From: Coriolopsis trogii
Lineage: Eukaryota > Basidiomycota > Agaricomycetes > Polyporales > Polyporaceae
Direction: 5' to 3'
Length of the DNA stretch: 64,000 bases
NCBI GenBank assembly: GCA_020543525.1
Contig: JAHYIO010000023.1
Coordinates: forward strand, 2,294,001-2,358,000
Shown here: piece by piece, positions 32,732-47,084 of the stretch
Layout of the letters: each line of letters opens with the position of its first letter
Position numbering within the stretch: the stretch's first letter is position 1
The notes under the pieces: model-generated
What the model was told of the DNA's origin: nothing
Databases searched by the model: none
Seen by the model: only the letters and a program-made list of their open reading frames with translations
Made by a program: the position numbers and the translations under genes

Positions 32732-35200
32732 GACTGTGCTTGAGCTTGGTTAGGTGACTGCCGACTCGTAAGGATGAACATGGACTCGAAGCTTAGCCTG
32801 TGTGGGTGACTGCAGAAATGGATTGACCACAAACGCTCAGGCGCTAGATCGTGAGAATGCTGTCCGCTTTGGGCAGTGGATACTGCAGTTTGAAATCCTG
32901 ACTTCCATCGTCCTAATCTCCGCAATCCGAAAGTACACAAAGCTTACGCTGCGCTCGTATCCTGCTGAACATATCGGCGGGATTGGTATACTCTACTGAG
33001 TCGTCCCACGTCGCTCCCTCGGCCAATACAGCGAGCAACTTCATCCATTTGCCTGATGAGTGGAAACGTACTTTCCCCGCCTGTGGTGTTCACTGAATTT
33101 GAGACTTAGTTCTCTTTCTCAATTATCGCTTATGTATGCAAGCCCTGGATATTCACTCAATAAACTGAGGGATATTCTCCAATGGTCGACAATGAGCTCC
33201 TCTGGCAGTATAATCCTCGAATACACGGGGGCGAAGACCTCACCACCCTTGCGTCGGCGACATCGCACAGCGCTTCATCAAATGGAGATAGGAAGATGAG
33301 AGGCTTCGGTATGTCAGAGACGGTTTTGCCATCCTGATCGGTCAGAGGACATCATGCTAGGGTGTCCAGCCAAGATTTGGAGCAGATCTACCCGGTCAAA
33401 AGGTAGACAACTCGAGGTATGCACTCGACCTCGATGGCAGGTGGATTTCTTGGTTAAAGTCGACAATATTCGGTGGCTAACATCAAGAACACAGCCACAC
33501 CGGGTGCGTCGTTCAAATTGCTGGGCATGTACCCCGCCGTCGCTTCTGTTCATTCAATACCGTGCTGCACCAATAAGAGTGTCTCCCGAAACGGTAATGC
33601 CTGCGAAAGTCTCGTATCCTCACGAAGCAAGCATCAACTCCAGTCGTTAACGAATGTTTTTCTCGGCGTCGTGCTCAGCTTTCTTCCCCACAATTACTCT
33701 TACGCGGCCGCAAATCATGCCGGGTCCTCGGACGGGCTTGCTGCTGGATGGTCTAAATTTTTGCGCGTCCCCTCGTGGCTTACCTCAATAGTGAACGGTG
33801 ATTAGCTCCACGCCTGCGTGACCACCACTGACCACCGCTGACATTCTTGCAGACGCCTCCATTCACTCCGTCCCACACCTTCGAGTAACACAGAAGCTAC
33901 ATCAAAGAAGCGTACCATGCCGGCGACGTGCAGTTCTTCCAGCCGATTACCGACGATACACGAGGACCCGTCAGAGTGAGTACTCGCTCCGCAGAATTCG
34001 AACCCGCAGAACGTGTCCAGCGAGGATAAATTATCTGATTCGGACACAGGACTCGCCCGAAGACGGCCCTGCGTGCTATGACTGGACGATGGCTACCTAT
34101 TCAAGATGCCGTCAGGCTATCCGGAGGCTGGTGAGCCTCAAGCAGATAGCGGCTAATGCATCCAGATGAGAGACGCTCTGTCTTCGGTGTGGTTTTCGCC
34201 GTCTGCTACGACGAATGCAGATGGCCGCTGTCAGACAAGCTCAATCCCGTGTATCGGAAGAGAGCCATGTATTCCAAGCGAAGCTGGCACATGGATAACA
34301 TACATGACGCGAACGACGACGTACGTGCCGCAGATCCGAGTATGCGGCTGTATGCGGTGTAGCAAGCGTTGCGTCTCCAGTGGTCAAGCCTAGCAGGCAT
34401 GAGCCGCACAGTGTACACGCAGGGCAAGCATACACGACAAGTGGAATTCAATCGACTCTTCGAATCCTTCGATGGGCATGCGCATATATATGTTCTTACT
34501 TCAGCATGCCAAGTTCCAACCCTATGAAGTTACGACACTACAGTCACAATGGTAGGCTTCATAGCGGTCAGGCATTCGTCAAGCTAACCCGTGGCCTGAG
34601 TACCAAGTACCTCGGAGTAAGAGAAGAGGCCGGTACATAGTACTCTACAGAGTGAGTTAAATGGCGACCGTGATTGGAAGCTGTTAGCTTACCTTGACCG
34701 TTCAAATTTCAATGTTGTGTCTTCATGCACACCATTGAAATCCCGGATACTATATAGTTTCGAACAAGACAAGTCTGTACCCGAAATCAGTGCCAAGAAT
34801 ACACTGTGTTGACCAGCCATGCGTTGGTCGCATTCATCTTCTTCTCTGCTCCCTGGTGCTTGCCGGCTTCTGCCGCTCCGACGGAGGGTGGACAATGCTC
34901 CCGGTCCCTCTGCGGCCTATGCTGTGTACGGCATCTTGGCTGCCAGCCCAGTGTCCCGAGGTATGCCACCAACCCGCCTAAGCATCGTCGGTGGAGCATG
35001 CCCGTACTACATGCCAAGGTAGCACAGCGTCACACGCTCTGGCCTCCACGCCGAATTCACGTACTCGCGCACTGGTATATAAGGATAGTGCACCACTGCC
35101 TGTTATCCTCACCTCTCCACTCTCACTTCGGGTTTCAGTCGCAGTTCCTGCCTTAACAATCACTCACTACCCATCTTAATTCTCACCTTCCTATTCCACA
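32732..35200. other. Gene-poor stretch, decayed sequence; right end is a promoter
   Basis: About 2.5 kb without a supported gene. Several frames of 60-110 residues occur around 33.0-33.8 kb and 34.8-35.1 kb but lack ATG starts, splice logic or known motifs. The last 130 bp are the leader and TATA region of secreted protein copy B. Confidence 0.45.
35076..35082 (+). promoter_or_regulatory. TATA box of secreted protein copy B
   Basis: tatataa about 120 bp before the ATG at 35201; matches the TATA of copy C in sequence. Confidence 0.65.
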
Positions 35201-36004
35201 ATGCAGGTCTTCGCGCTGTTGCCCCTCCTTGCTTCCTTCCTCGCTGTCTCTCCCGCCACCGCGGCCGCCGTGACCCCCGAGAAGTGCGGCGTCGTCACCG
35301 AGCGTTTCATTGGTCGCTCCAGCGACGTCAAGATGCTCGTCACGCGCTGCGGCGCGTCGCTCAGCACGCGCGCTGAGGTCCCCAACAACGCCACTGCCTG
35401 CGCTACTTCTTGTGCGTTCGATTCCTATAACACTTCTCTTTGCGCTTTGTTCTGACGATGTGCGCGAATCGCACTATTTGTTCTTCAGGCAGTGTCAGCC
35501 AGTGCGACAGTCCCGCTGCCGGCAATCCGAACAAGGACGACTGCGCTCACCTCTCTCAGGCTCTCATCGACGAGGCAGACGCCGCGCCCTACATCCTCAC
35601 CTCACCCGCCGGAGTAAGTCGACTGGCGTGTATCGAAGTGAATGACCACGACTGACACGCACTCACTGCAGGCTGTTGGTGACACCATAACCGTCACTTA
35701 CGGCACCTGCAAGTCGTCTTTTATCAACCACGCCAATGCCAACACCGTGTACTGCCGCCGCAACTGGGTGAGTAGCCCTTTGCTATCACCTGATGTCGGT
35801 GTTTGGAACGCCATACTGATTCTCCCGGATTATGACGATAGGGTAACATCATCGGTGGTATGACTGGTGACAGTACCAACTGTGGCGCTGCTACTTGTGA
35901 GGCTGTCGACAACGTCTTCGCTATCCAGTGAGCAATTTCCCGAGTTCTCCACTGCATAATGGATCAGCTGACGGGTATAATCGTGTAGGGTCACTCACGT
36001 TTAA
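35201..36004 (+). CDS. Ten-cysteine small secreted protein, copy B
   Basis: Five exons (35201-35411, 35489-35613, 35672-35767, 35842-35927, 35989-36004) give ~177 residues. The signal peptide is MQVFALLPLLASFLAVSPAT. Recognisable blocks are TPEKCGVV, ERFIGRSSDVKMLVTRCGAS, AAGNPNKDDCAH, TYGTCKSSFINHAN, VYCRRNW and CGAATCEAVDNVFAIQ. It has ten cysteines in the mature part. The last intron joins CA|G so the protein ends VTHV. It is a tandem partner of copy C 1.1 kb downstream in the same direction, with nearly the same exon lengths. No known domain was recognised. Secretion is supported by the signal peptide; function is unknown. Confidence 0.87.
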
Positions 36005-37136
36005 GATTTGAACGCTGCGGCATGGCATCATCCATCACGATGAGTAGGGACGTAGGGACTTACAGTAATGGCTTCGAAACATCATAATCATTTGTTAGTC
36101 TGCACTGCGATTCAGTGACGTTGGCTTGGCTAGTGACGTTGGTGCGAGTGGACCACTATTGAAGTGGATAAGTAGTAGCTGCGCGAGCGGAACGGACATG
36201 AGACTCGAGTGGTTGCCATGAAAACGACATGAGGCTCATCATGTGCTGTCGGGACTCGGCATCCAGATTCCGTCGTGGTGGATATTCGGCAATATGTCTG
36301 GCATAAGAGCTACACGGTTTGAGAAGACCTAAGTGGTTTTGCTGTGGATGGAGAAAGTGATGAAACAAGGATGAGACATCGCCAACACGGCCACCCAGTA
36401 ACACGGCAAGCTCCGGGCCAAGCCTCACACGGTGATGGGCGTCTAGATTTCCAAATTTGCCGGACTGGATGTCCGCCGGTCTACGTTCCACTGCCATCTC
36501 GCACTTAGCACTATCTTGGATATACGCGACATCACCCATTACGACAACGCAGGCTATCATCATTTGGAAGCTACTGAATAATGGTGGCAGGCGATACGCG
36601 CATGTACAGTAACCATAACTCGAGAACGGCTCATTGCGACATGTCTGGACCGTCGATTCCGCCTGTCCAGAAGGTCCGTGTTGCCTGTCTGCTGGAATCA
36701 TGGACCCGTTTTTTCTTTGCTGCATAAGGTGTGTCTTTAACTATTAGATATGAGATATTAGCACAAGATTGCAGCATTCAGTCGGTGCTATTGTGAGTTC
36801 CTTTTGCTTCGAAAACTGGGCGGAAATCATTGTGAGTCGTCCTACGGGATCCATCTGTAGTGCTCCCGGTCGTCAGAAGATTGCTTATAGCATCAATCCC
36901 GGCGTTCCGATGTATGTTATCCACCCATATGGCCACCATCGGTAGGGCGTACCCGCACGGCACGGCAAGGTATCACAGCTTCACACGCTTTCGCTTGCTC
37001 GCACCCTACTTTGCATTCATCAGTAGTCGGATGCTACCAGTATATAAGGGTGTGTACTTTCTCTTGTTGGTCTCACTCCTCCTCACTCATCACGACTTGC
37101 ATTCGCACCTTCTTACTCCCCACACATTCTTCTACA
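36005..37136. other. Spacer between tandem secreted-protein genes
   Basis: No supported gene. A minus-strand open frame of 189 codons (36156-36725) has no motif and is probably chance. The right end holds the TATA box and leader of copy C. Confidence 0.5.
37041..37047 (+). promoter_or_regulatory. TATA box of secreted protein copy C
   Basis: tatataa about 90 bp before the ATG at 37137; followed by a C/T-rich leader like that of copy B. Confidence 0.65.
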
Positions 37137-37948
37137 ATGCAGGTCTTCGCGCTGTTGCCCCTCATCGCTGCGTTCTTCGCCGTCTCCCCTGCTTCGGCCA
37201 TGATGTCCCCCGAGAAGTGCCGTGTCGTGTCTGAGCACTTCATCGGCCGCGACAACGACGTCAAGATGCTCGTCACGCGTTGCGGTGCTTCCCTCGACGC
37301 TCGTGCTGAGGTCCCCAACAACTCCACCGCCTGCGCTACCTCCTGTATGTCTGAATTACTAGTTTTTGGGCTGAGCTGATGATGCTGTCGATCCGCGCAC
37401 TATCTCAAATTGCAGGCAGCGTGAGCGCGTGCGAGAACCCCGCCGCCGGTAACCCGAACAAGGACGACTGTGCCCACATCGCACAGGCCCTCAACGACGA
37501 GGCAAACAACACGCCCTACTTCACCGCTTCGGCCGCGGGTGTGAGTCAACTCGTTTGGATCCGTTGAAGGTGAAGGCACTGATCCGCACTCTCTACGTAA
37601 TTTTCCTCAGACCGCTGGTGCCACGGTCACGGTCACGTTCGGGACCTGCAAGTCGTCGTTCATCAACCATGCCAACTCTGACACCGTGTACTGCCGTCGC
37701 AACTGGGTGGGTGGAGCCTTTCATCTTCTGCCACCGAGTATTATAATGCTGTGCTGACTTTCTCGGACTTACCCAACAGGCTAACTTGATCGGTGGGATC
37801 ACCGGTGACGGCACCCACTGCGGCGCTGCTACTTGCGAAGCTGTCGACAACGTTTTCGCCATTGAGTGAGTCATACCGTTTTGCAGATCGGCTCCACAAG
37901 GATACAGTTGCTAACGATGTGTTTCCACGAAGGGTCACTCACTCTTAG
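37137..37948 (+). CDS. Ten-cysteine small secreted protein, copy C
   Basis: Exons 37137-37344, 37416-37540, 37611-37706, 37780-37865 and 37933-37948 give ~176 residues. Exons 2 to 5 have exactly the lengths of copy B (125, 96, 86, 16 nt). The signal peptide is MQVFALLPLIAAFFAVSPASA. The mature part keeps SPEKCRVV, EHFIGRDNDVKMLVTRCGAS, AAGNPNKDDCAH, TFGTCKSSFINHAN, VYCRRNW and CGAATCEAVDNVFAI, ending VTHS. All ten cysteines are kept. The upstream frame is open back to 37011, but the shared MQVF start and leader place the ATG at 37137. The high similarity to copy B in exons and not in introns suggests selection on the protein. Confidence 0.87.
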
Positions 37949-40900
37949 ATCTCGACGTTGGGTGCTGGCATTAGCTACATGAGCCTCAAGAGATAAGAGG
38001 GACGTCGGAAATTACAGTACTAATCCGGTAATACTAGCTTTTTGGACTATTGAACCCGGCCCGTTCTGCGATACTGATATGTGGGCTTGGATACGCGATG
38101 GTCCGACAATGCGCTGAGCGGAACTGACGTCTCCGTTTGCTCAGTTGGCCTCTAACTTGTGACCTAAGCAATATTGCACAGACGGACGGGCATGAACTCC
38201 TTGAAGACATCAGCACCGAGACGAAGTCGGAGAATGAAGACTCGATCATCCGAGTCAAACAATGACACCAGATCCGGCTGGTCAGTTCGTGGTCGTATGA
38301 TTTTGTGAAAGCTGTACTGCACATAAAACCTTTAGCGGATGAAGCAACACCAGCTAAGCTCTAGAGACCTGGATCAAGAGTCCGCGCAGGTGACACCTCG
38401 GCGCCTGTTGAATCCGCCGCAGTTGACACCAGACCGCCGGAGGTTGATATCCCTGGCTATGTACACAAAACGTCAATGCAAGCCAACAACACGATAGGCG
38501 ACCCGGAAGAAATTACCACCATGACGCGTTTCGAAAATCTCACATACTCTATGCATACACATAAGCACTGTAGCCTACCACCTTTTCGCATGGCCAATTA
38601 CAACGTGCACGATTCTCCTCATGATAGCCCAGTAACTGCAATGTTACATAAACGCCTTGACCTCACCATTGATCGCTAGTTACCACGTAATAAGGGAACT
38701 GTGGAGAACGCGCTGTTCAAGACAGGGTGACCGAGGACGCCGACGGAGAACTGGTAACGCTAGCCTCCGAAGCTTCGGAGACGACTCCGATAGCGGTGCG
38801 GCACATACGGCGTCTTGTCTCATGCTCTATCAGGCGCGGACAATTGTGTTGAGGCTCAGCGTACAGGGTAAAGGGCCCGGGCCCGGTGAGGATAAGCCAC
38901 TGGATGGCGACACGATTGCGTACAACTCGGGACAAGTCATGGTGTCATATGGCATCCACACAACGCACATGTTTATACTATCACACAATCAGCGATGCCC
39001 ATTCACGTTGTCAAAAAACAAATATCATCTGGAAGAGATCAAGTCCACGAGCAGGCGTTTGACCTGCGGCTGCCTGAGCCTCAACGCAGGCGGACAGGGA
39101 CGGGGATGGAAACGGAGTTGGACAATGGGGGACGGGAGCTCGCCCCATCTTCCCCAGCGTACATGACACCCAGCTGGAATCCCCCCATGCTTCCCTGCAT
39201 AGCCAGAGTGGCCGCATGGCGACTGCGTGCGCTGGCAACGCCTCGGGAGGATTGACCGTGGCGCGGCTGAGCGACGAGGCACAGGCAAGCGATGACGAGG
39301 GCGACGAATACTACTATCGCCGCGGTCGCGTAAGATGTAGGAGCCTTACGGTAGTATGAAGTGCAGGAAGAAGGTCACCTGTACTAACAACCATTACGGC
39401 AATAAATTGAGGAGGGATTTCGACTTCCCCATGGAATGCGAGACGCGGCTCAGCAGGTGCCATCTGCAAGGAGGTGCTCAGTACTCAAGGGGCCTCATAC
39501 AGGGAAAACACTTACTTGGGTCGGCGAGTGTAGCACAGCGTATATTCTTTAGAGAAGGGAGGAAGAACGGGGGCAGGGGAACATTCAGTGGCTTTGGCTG
39601 CAAGTGGTAGAGCATTGTTCTTGTGGGGCCCATTCTTAAATGAGAATGAGCCGCCGTGGTTGTGAGGCTACCACGAACACATCGGACCTGAGGCTGAAAA
39701 TTTCACCATGGTCGTCACAGTAGTACCTTACCTGCCCCATATCTGTGGACAGTCAGAGATACTATATTTGGAGCGCAGTGGACATACACCGCGCGACGTC
39801 TTACTCGAAGGATCACATGACATTCGAGGCGATATCATTGTGCGACTTCTCCAGCGTCCACGGGAAAACGGTTTGCAATCCGAATACAGGACGACACATA
39901 ACTGAACCTTACTTATTGACCGCTGTCTCGCCGACACAAGGAAGCCGATGTGCGAGAAGCGGTCCGCGCGTGATAGCATGATGAGAAAGACCATGTTCAG
40001 TCCATTCCAGAGCTATACCAGGTTTCCGAAATACAATGACCAGAATGTGAGAGGGGCGAGAAGCTTGTTGACCACTGCAGAGCGCCTGAGCATTAACGGC
40101 AAATAGGGACAATCCACGATTCGCGACGACAACAGCTGACAACAGCAGCGAGAGCTTGACAGAGTCGTCTCTGGGAAGAGAACGAATCACGAATCTCGAT
40201 GTAGTTCGGGCAATCCTTCATGAGGGGGGGAAGAGGGGCGACTGGCGCATCTATGCGGAAGTGCTTGATCAGGCTGTATTGGCAACACGAGTACGTCCAA
40301 GACGATACTTGTCATCTCCTACCATGACGCTTCCCCCAGTTCTGCATCACTTTGCACAGCGACAGTGGGACAGCGTGAGTCGGGTGCGATTGTGCCCGTG
40401 GTTCAGGTTGCCGCCTTCCATGTGCGACGTCCGAGTACACGCCGTTCTACCAGCGATACCCCCAAATGTGGCGGCCAAATACCATAGGACGCGGACGCAT
40501 TGCTCTCCAATGAAAAATTTGCCGAAGTCCGGAGACCCTGACAAGCACATGTCTTGCAAAAGCCCGGACCTCGCAAAATGAGTTGTCCCAACCCTCGATA
40601 TTAGGTTCAGACTGAGAGTCTAGTATAGCATCGCCACATCTCTCAACAACGCTTATCGGTGCTTGCTCATGAACTTCGGCGAGCGCGCGTCACGGGTCGC
40701 ATTGTGTCCGCCGTGTTCCCCAGTCTGAGTGGACAGGTGTCATGATAGTGAACAGCAACGACACGTACCCTCATTCGTTGGGCTCTACGACACCTTTCTG
40801 GAGCCGTCGGGAGCAGGATATCCCAGGTGACGCCATAGTTCGTTACGAAGCGTGGCTCGCAGCATGTCCGCCGATGTGCTCGCAGTCGGCTGATAGCCTA

Positions 40901-41568
40901 CGCCTAGCAAAAGCACGCACACCGGAAACAGCGGGCCAAAAACTGTGTATTGTAACATGGATGTGTCAGTAAGACGTTAGTGTCGAGCCTTCTGCGCATA
41001 TGCCGGTGGACTCACCCATACCGACTCGTAGTATCTGTTAGATGACTAGGAGAACACAAGGAGTCAGGCGAAAGAAAGACGTGAATGGCGCTGAGGAGTC
41101 AACACAGTCATGCTCTCCCGGCCCTCAACGTCACCCGACATCCGCCATAGGAACCACAGCAGAAAACAAAAGCAGATAGTAGCAGTAGGCTATGGAGGCA
41201 TGGTCGCCAGTGGTATTATCCAATGACAGGCGTAGTACATGGATGACGGTATTGAACTACAAGTTCGCCGGAGGCCACGCGCGTCATTGTCAACGAGCGT
41301 CTGACTTGCCTGGCCCGCTACGTATACACTGATCTGATCAACGATCATTGGTTCGTCCGCGTCCTCCTGTGCCCTCCTTCTGGAGCGAGTGGCCCAGATG
41401 CACGTCTCCTAGAAAAATTGAGGCTCGACTGCGTTGATGTTGAGAATATATACATCTAATACACAAGGCACCTATAAACTACTGTCTCTATATCATGCAC
41501 ACCACTGAGAGGGCCCAGCGAAAGTGAGAGCAAACGGAGATGGACACCGGCCTCTACTCTCAGCGCGC
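37949..41568. other. Long gene-poor region, nothing recognised
   Basis: 3.6 kb with only scattered short frames (for example about 38.7-39.2 and 40.2-40.6 kb) that have no motif, introns or clear starts. It may be decayed repeat sequence. A repeat library would decide. Confidence 0.45.
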
Positions 41569-42931
<1,363 letters not shown>

Positions 42932-43481
42932 TTTCGAGGGTTTGGGAGGTGGGTGAGCGGACGAGGAGTACTTGGCGGTGGCAGCGAGGGGGAGGGCCCT
43001 GAAGAGAGCACGGAGGGGGGTAGTAGATGGCCTCAGCGTGGTGGAAGGTTGCGAAACTTATAGGGCCGTGCACCGTCGCAGTCACGATACAAGCCCGCCC
43101 TATTTCCTTAACTAAGCCATGCCCATCCCCGCACGTGACTCGCGAAAACACTTACCAAGCGCGCGGGTTCCATTCGCGCGCGCTGCTGCACGGGACAGGC
43201 AGCGCTGTTTGACAGCGTCCAGCACGCACGCTGGCCACTCGCGAGCGTACAGTTTGCCCCCGCTGACACACCTCCGGTTTCAATCAGCTCAAATTCCAAA
43301 TGGGTACATCGTGGCGATGTGCGTTTCTACAACACGCAATGGGAGCCTTCCCTTTGCCAATCCCTGCGTATCAGTCGGAGCCATAGAAAATGTCATCCTG
43401 CCGTCGCCCATCTCCCCTCCACCCCTCCTCCCGTCCAATCAGCGCGCCCAGAGCGCACATCGAGTACCTGCTGAACGTGCT
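42932..43481. other. Promoter of thioredoxin reductase and 3' region of the FMN enzyme gene
   Basis: No gene. 42932-43040 is open in frame with thioredoxin reductase; the rest is spacer between two minus-strand genes. Confidence 0.55.
43057..43063 (-). promoter_or_regulatory. TATA-like element of thioredoxin reductase
   Basis: ctataag on the minus strand, ~126 bp before the ATG at 42931. Confidence 0.4.
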
Positions 43482-45383
43482 TCAGTCAACCTTGATCATG
43501 ACCTCCCCCGCCTTCCCATGGATGTCGGCGATGGTCTTCTGACCCGCAAGCCCCAGCGTAAGCTCGAAATCACCGAGGATGCTCTTGATGATCGCTTCCA
43601 CCCCGCTCTGCCCCCCAATCGCGAGCGCGTAGGCGTATGTGCGGCCCACTGCGGAACGCGGCGTCAGCTCCTGCGTCTACCGCTCCCGCGAGGACTTACT
43701 GAGGACGCCTTGCGCTCCCAGGGCGATTGCGCGGAACATATCCGAGCCCGTCCTAATTCCAGAATCAAAGAGCACCGTAAGTTTGCCGCTTGCTTGGGCG
43801 TCCTTGACCTTCGGAGACTGCATGATGCGTTCTAGAGCGAGCAGTGCAGAGATCGAGCCGTCGATCTGACGTCCGCCTGTGGAGATACTCCAGTCAGAAT
43901 GCGTCTTGAATAACGTTCTCTGGCAGCCGCGACATCGAATCAATGGGTGCGCTCCATGTATTGCAAACATATGCCTCAGAAGCTCTGGCCAGATAGGAGA
44001 TAAATCCTCCTCGGCGCCGCTTGCGCACCGATACCCAGAATAGCAACATAGACGCCAGACATGCAGCGTCGTCGCATACGAGCAACACGCACCGTGGTTC
44101 GAGACGATGATCCCGTCGATGCCCTCGTCTATCGCAATTTCCGCATCCTACCCACAAATCAGCAGCCAGACTCCATATGGCAGACAAATCACTCACTTCC
44201 ACGCTCAAAATACCCTTTACGACAAGCGGCCCCTCCCAGTTCTGCTTCAAGAACCGGACGTCCTCCCACGTCCTATAAACACCATTCACCGCCTGCTGGC
44301 CCCAAGCCGCCGCGAGCTCAACCGCTTTCAGAGCGCGCGCGTCCCCGCTCTTGTACAGCTCGTCGAACTTGGCCGGGTCGTACGGGAACTCGGGCACGTC
44401 CGCGTCCGTGTGCGGCTCCATCCCGAGCGCGCGCATGAACACGGGGTCGGAGAGCGCGATCTGCGTCCCGACGCTGTGCATGAACGGCAGGAAGCTCGCG
44501 TCGATGTCGTACGGCCGCCAGCCGATCGCCATCGTGTCGACGGTGACGACGAGCGCCGAGTACCCGTTCTTCTTCGCGCGTGATAGGATCGAGAGCGTCA
44601 CGTCGTTGTTGAGTGGCCTGGAGAGGGGGTGGTGGCACGGTGTTGGGCATGCGTCTAAATTGAAGGATCGTAGGTAGACGTACCAATAGAGCTGGAACCA
44701 GCGCGCGCCCTGTCCGTTCGCCTGGGCGACAGCTTCGATAGAGCGCGAGCATGCCCCACTCAGAATCATCGGGATCCCGAGCTTCTCGGCAGCGCGTGCG
44801 GTCGCGAGTTCACCGTCCGCGTGGTAGATGCCTTGGGTCCCGATCGGGGCCAGGAACAACGGCGAGGGGTAAGTGGTTCCGAAGATCGTTGTCTATGGCG
44901 TACCGCGACAGCAAGGTCAGTACCCCAGGATCGTACAGGGTGAGCAATACGCGGTGCACCTCGATGTTACGATGAGTGACGTTCCTGAGCATGCGCGGGA
45001 CAATCTGCCACTTGCCGAATGCCTTTCTATTCGCGCGGTACGTAGAACCCGTGCCGGCATTCCCAAAGATGAAGTTAAACGAGCCTACGGCGAGTCTATG
45101 AGCAACGCATGATGCACGATGCACGTCATGCAGTCATGCCTGTACAGACATGGGCCGATGTGGACGCATGGCGGCGCAATCGGATATGGACCGGTGTATA
45201 GACATGAAATGTCAATGTGTACGCACCCGGACTGTCTTTCAGCTTTTCGCGCGCCGCGGCTTCAATCTTGTCAGGGTCGACAGACCCGAGCGGGGGCGGC
45301 TGCCTGCTCTGGAAGAGCTCGCGCATGTACCCAGACCAGCGTCCAGGTGCGCTTCCGTACGTCCTAGGTTCTTCTGCTGACAT
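43482..45383 (-). CDS. FMN-dependent alpha-hydroxy-acid oxidase, lactate 2-monooxygenase type
   Basis: Seven exons (45383-45227, 45084-44960, 44892-44684, 44617-44197, 44147-44093, 43876-43700, 43648-43482) give ~436 residues, all in phase. The family oxidises L-lactate or related 2-hydroxy acids with FMN. Visible are FGNAGTGSTYRANR, FGKWQIVPRML, PLFLAPIGTQG, RWFQLYW, VVTVDTMAIGWRPYDID with FLPF, GPLVVKGILS, and the active-site block VSNHGGRQIDGS with the catalytic His and substrate Arg, then LFDSGIRTGSDMFRAIALGAQ. The GWRPxDxDxxxLPF block and the N-terminal YMRELF extension favour lactate 2-monooxygenase or lactate oxidase over cytochrome b2; no heme domain is present. The substrate needs testing. 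It lies 0.55 kb upstream of thioredoxin reductase on the same strand. Confidence 0.88.
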
Positions 45384-47084
45384 CGCAACTGGACTGTATG
45401 TTCGAATGTGGACGATCGGGGACCTTGTGTAGGACGTAGGAGGGAGAGAAGAAGGGAGGGCGAACGTCGAGGAAAGGAGATGCGTACTCGGGATTCGAAG
45501 ACTCCATGCGAGGTCCCGTTCATCTATATTTACGAGTTCCTGCTTGAGCTAGTCCGTGAAAGCCTGGAGGTCCCACGACCGGTTATTTGTGGGAGTCTGG
45601 AGGTCCCGAGGTCCGAGGGTTTGACATTCCTATCACGGGTTCTCCTCCTTCCCATGACCTGTGGTATGGTGGCGTAGCATGCAAGTACGTACCACGGAAC
45701 GTTCTTCCAGACACCACCAAGTACTGCTTGTGTTGTGTACCAGGACACAGGCCATGGAGCGAGCGGACGAGTCCACTCACTGTAAGCAGATGGTATTCGG
45801 GAGGAGAGGTCATCACCTGAGTGAGCCAGAATCATGCACTGAGACATGTAGAGCACGTAGCAGGAGAATGGCTTCTCAAACAAGAGAACCCTATCTTCTG
45901 AACAAGCAAAGACTGAACATCATCTTGACGCAAAGAGCGATGGGTGTTCGTGGTGAGAGTAAGAAAGTGAGAGCGAGAGTCATCGACCAAGTCGCCCATA
46001 GTATTTTGGGCGCCTTTGGGGCGGAAGCCTCGGACCGCTTGCCTGGACTCTGCAGTGACGATGCAGATGGTGATTCTGCAGTTGGCCTCCACTCTTCCCT
46101 CTTCCTCCCACCTCTCCAGTGGCTATCGCAAACCGCACATCACCCATCCAATGCTTCATCTGTTGACATTACTGCCGCAAAGCCACCACTGGCTGGGAAC
46201 CTTGGCAATCAGTGAACGTCCGGATATTCGCGACGTCACTGCCATGCTGTAGTACCGCGTCACATCGCCACATCTTCAAACAGGCGGCTGAGGTGAGCCA
46301 TACGCCATACAGATACGCGCTGAGCTCACCATAATTCTCTAGGCTGCCCCATGAACCAGTTTCTAACACGTATCTCTGAGAAGTCAGACTTTCGTACGTG
46401 AATAGCAGGCGCTGTTCTGCCAATTTCAGCAATGCCGATGTCGAGAAATGCTATGAGAGCTGCGGCAGCTGTGCTGCGGATATCCCTTGGATTGTCAGGC
46501 GAAGTACTGACGATCGAGGCTGCAGTTGATGTTCTATCCGGATAGAGTGCAGTGCATAATCTCTCGCCCTCTGAATTCTAGTACGTAGGAGTCGATGCTT
46601 CACACTATCCTGATCTGTTGTGCTCTGCATTGTGGTGGCGGTCAGTTGCTTGCCTGTTAAGCTGGTTTCCACCGTCTTGGAGTCACGACCATCATGCTTC
46701 TTTGACTCGCTCCCATTATGACACTGCCTTTCACGAGCCGGGATTGCCCGCTGTGAAGTGCTTACTCCTCATCCAGATACATTCCTAGCTCTGTACCAGC
46801 CGACCCTGAAGGTCAAAGCACTATCCTGCGGCGTTGTGCATAAGCCTTCCAGGCCGCACACGTATGGGAATTTCATGATACCTCTTCAAGGCTGCCAGTG
46901 AACTTGAAACCAAGATATGCGGATGTGACCAGGATATGCTACGCCCCAGTGGCTATATAAACAGGGGGTACCTCAGGGCGAAGGTACGACTGCGCAGAAG
47001 CTCACAAGGTCAGACAGGATTAACTTCTGTAAATCACGCTAACATACTCTCTGATGCGTATAGAACGCCCCTTACACTATCCAA
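45384..47084. other. Intergenic, no supported gene
   Basis: Contains the FMN enzyme promoter at the left and the TATA box for the small membrane protein at the right. Short frames between lack support. Confidence 0.5.
46954..46961 (+). promoter_or_regulatory. TATA box before small membrane protein 1
   Basis: tatataaa about 125 bp before the ATG at 47085; a strong canonical element in an otherwise gene-poor area. Confidence 0.6.

Noticed and set aside
34806..35156. Apparent cysteine-rich secreted peptide upstream of secreted protein copy B
   Set aside because: The signal-like frame begins at GTG, has no upstream ATG before a stop, and no splice site supplies one.
36156..36725. 189-codon minus-strand frame between the tandem secreted genes
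   Set aside because: No motif, intron logic or biased composition; likely chance in GC-balanced DNA.
38657..39166. 169-codon plus-strand frame
   Set aside because: No recognisable domain or splice support; sits in a gene-poor, probably decayed region.
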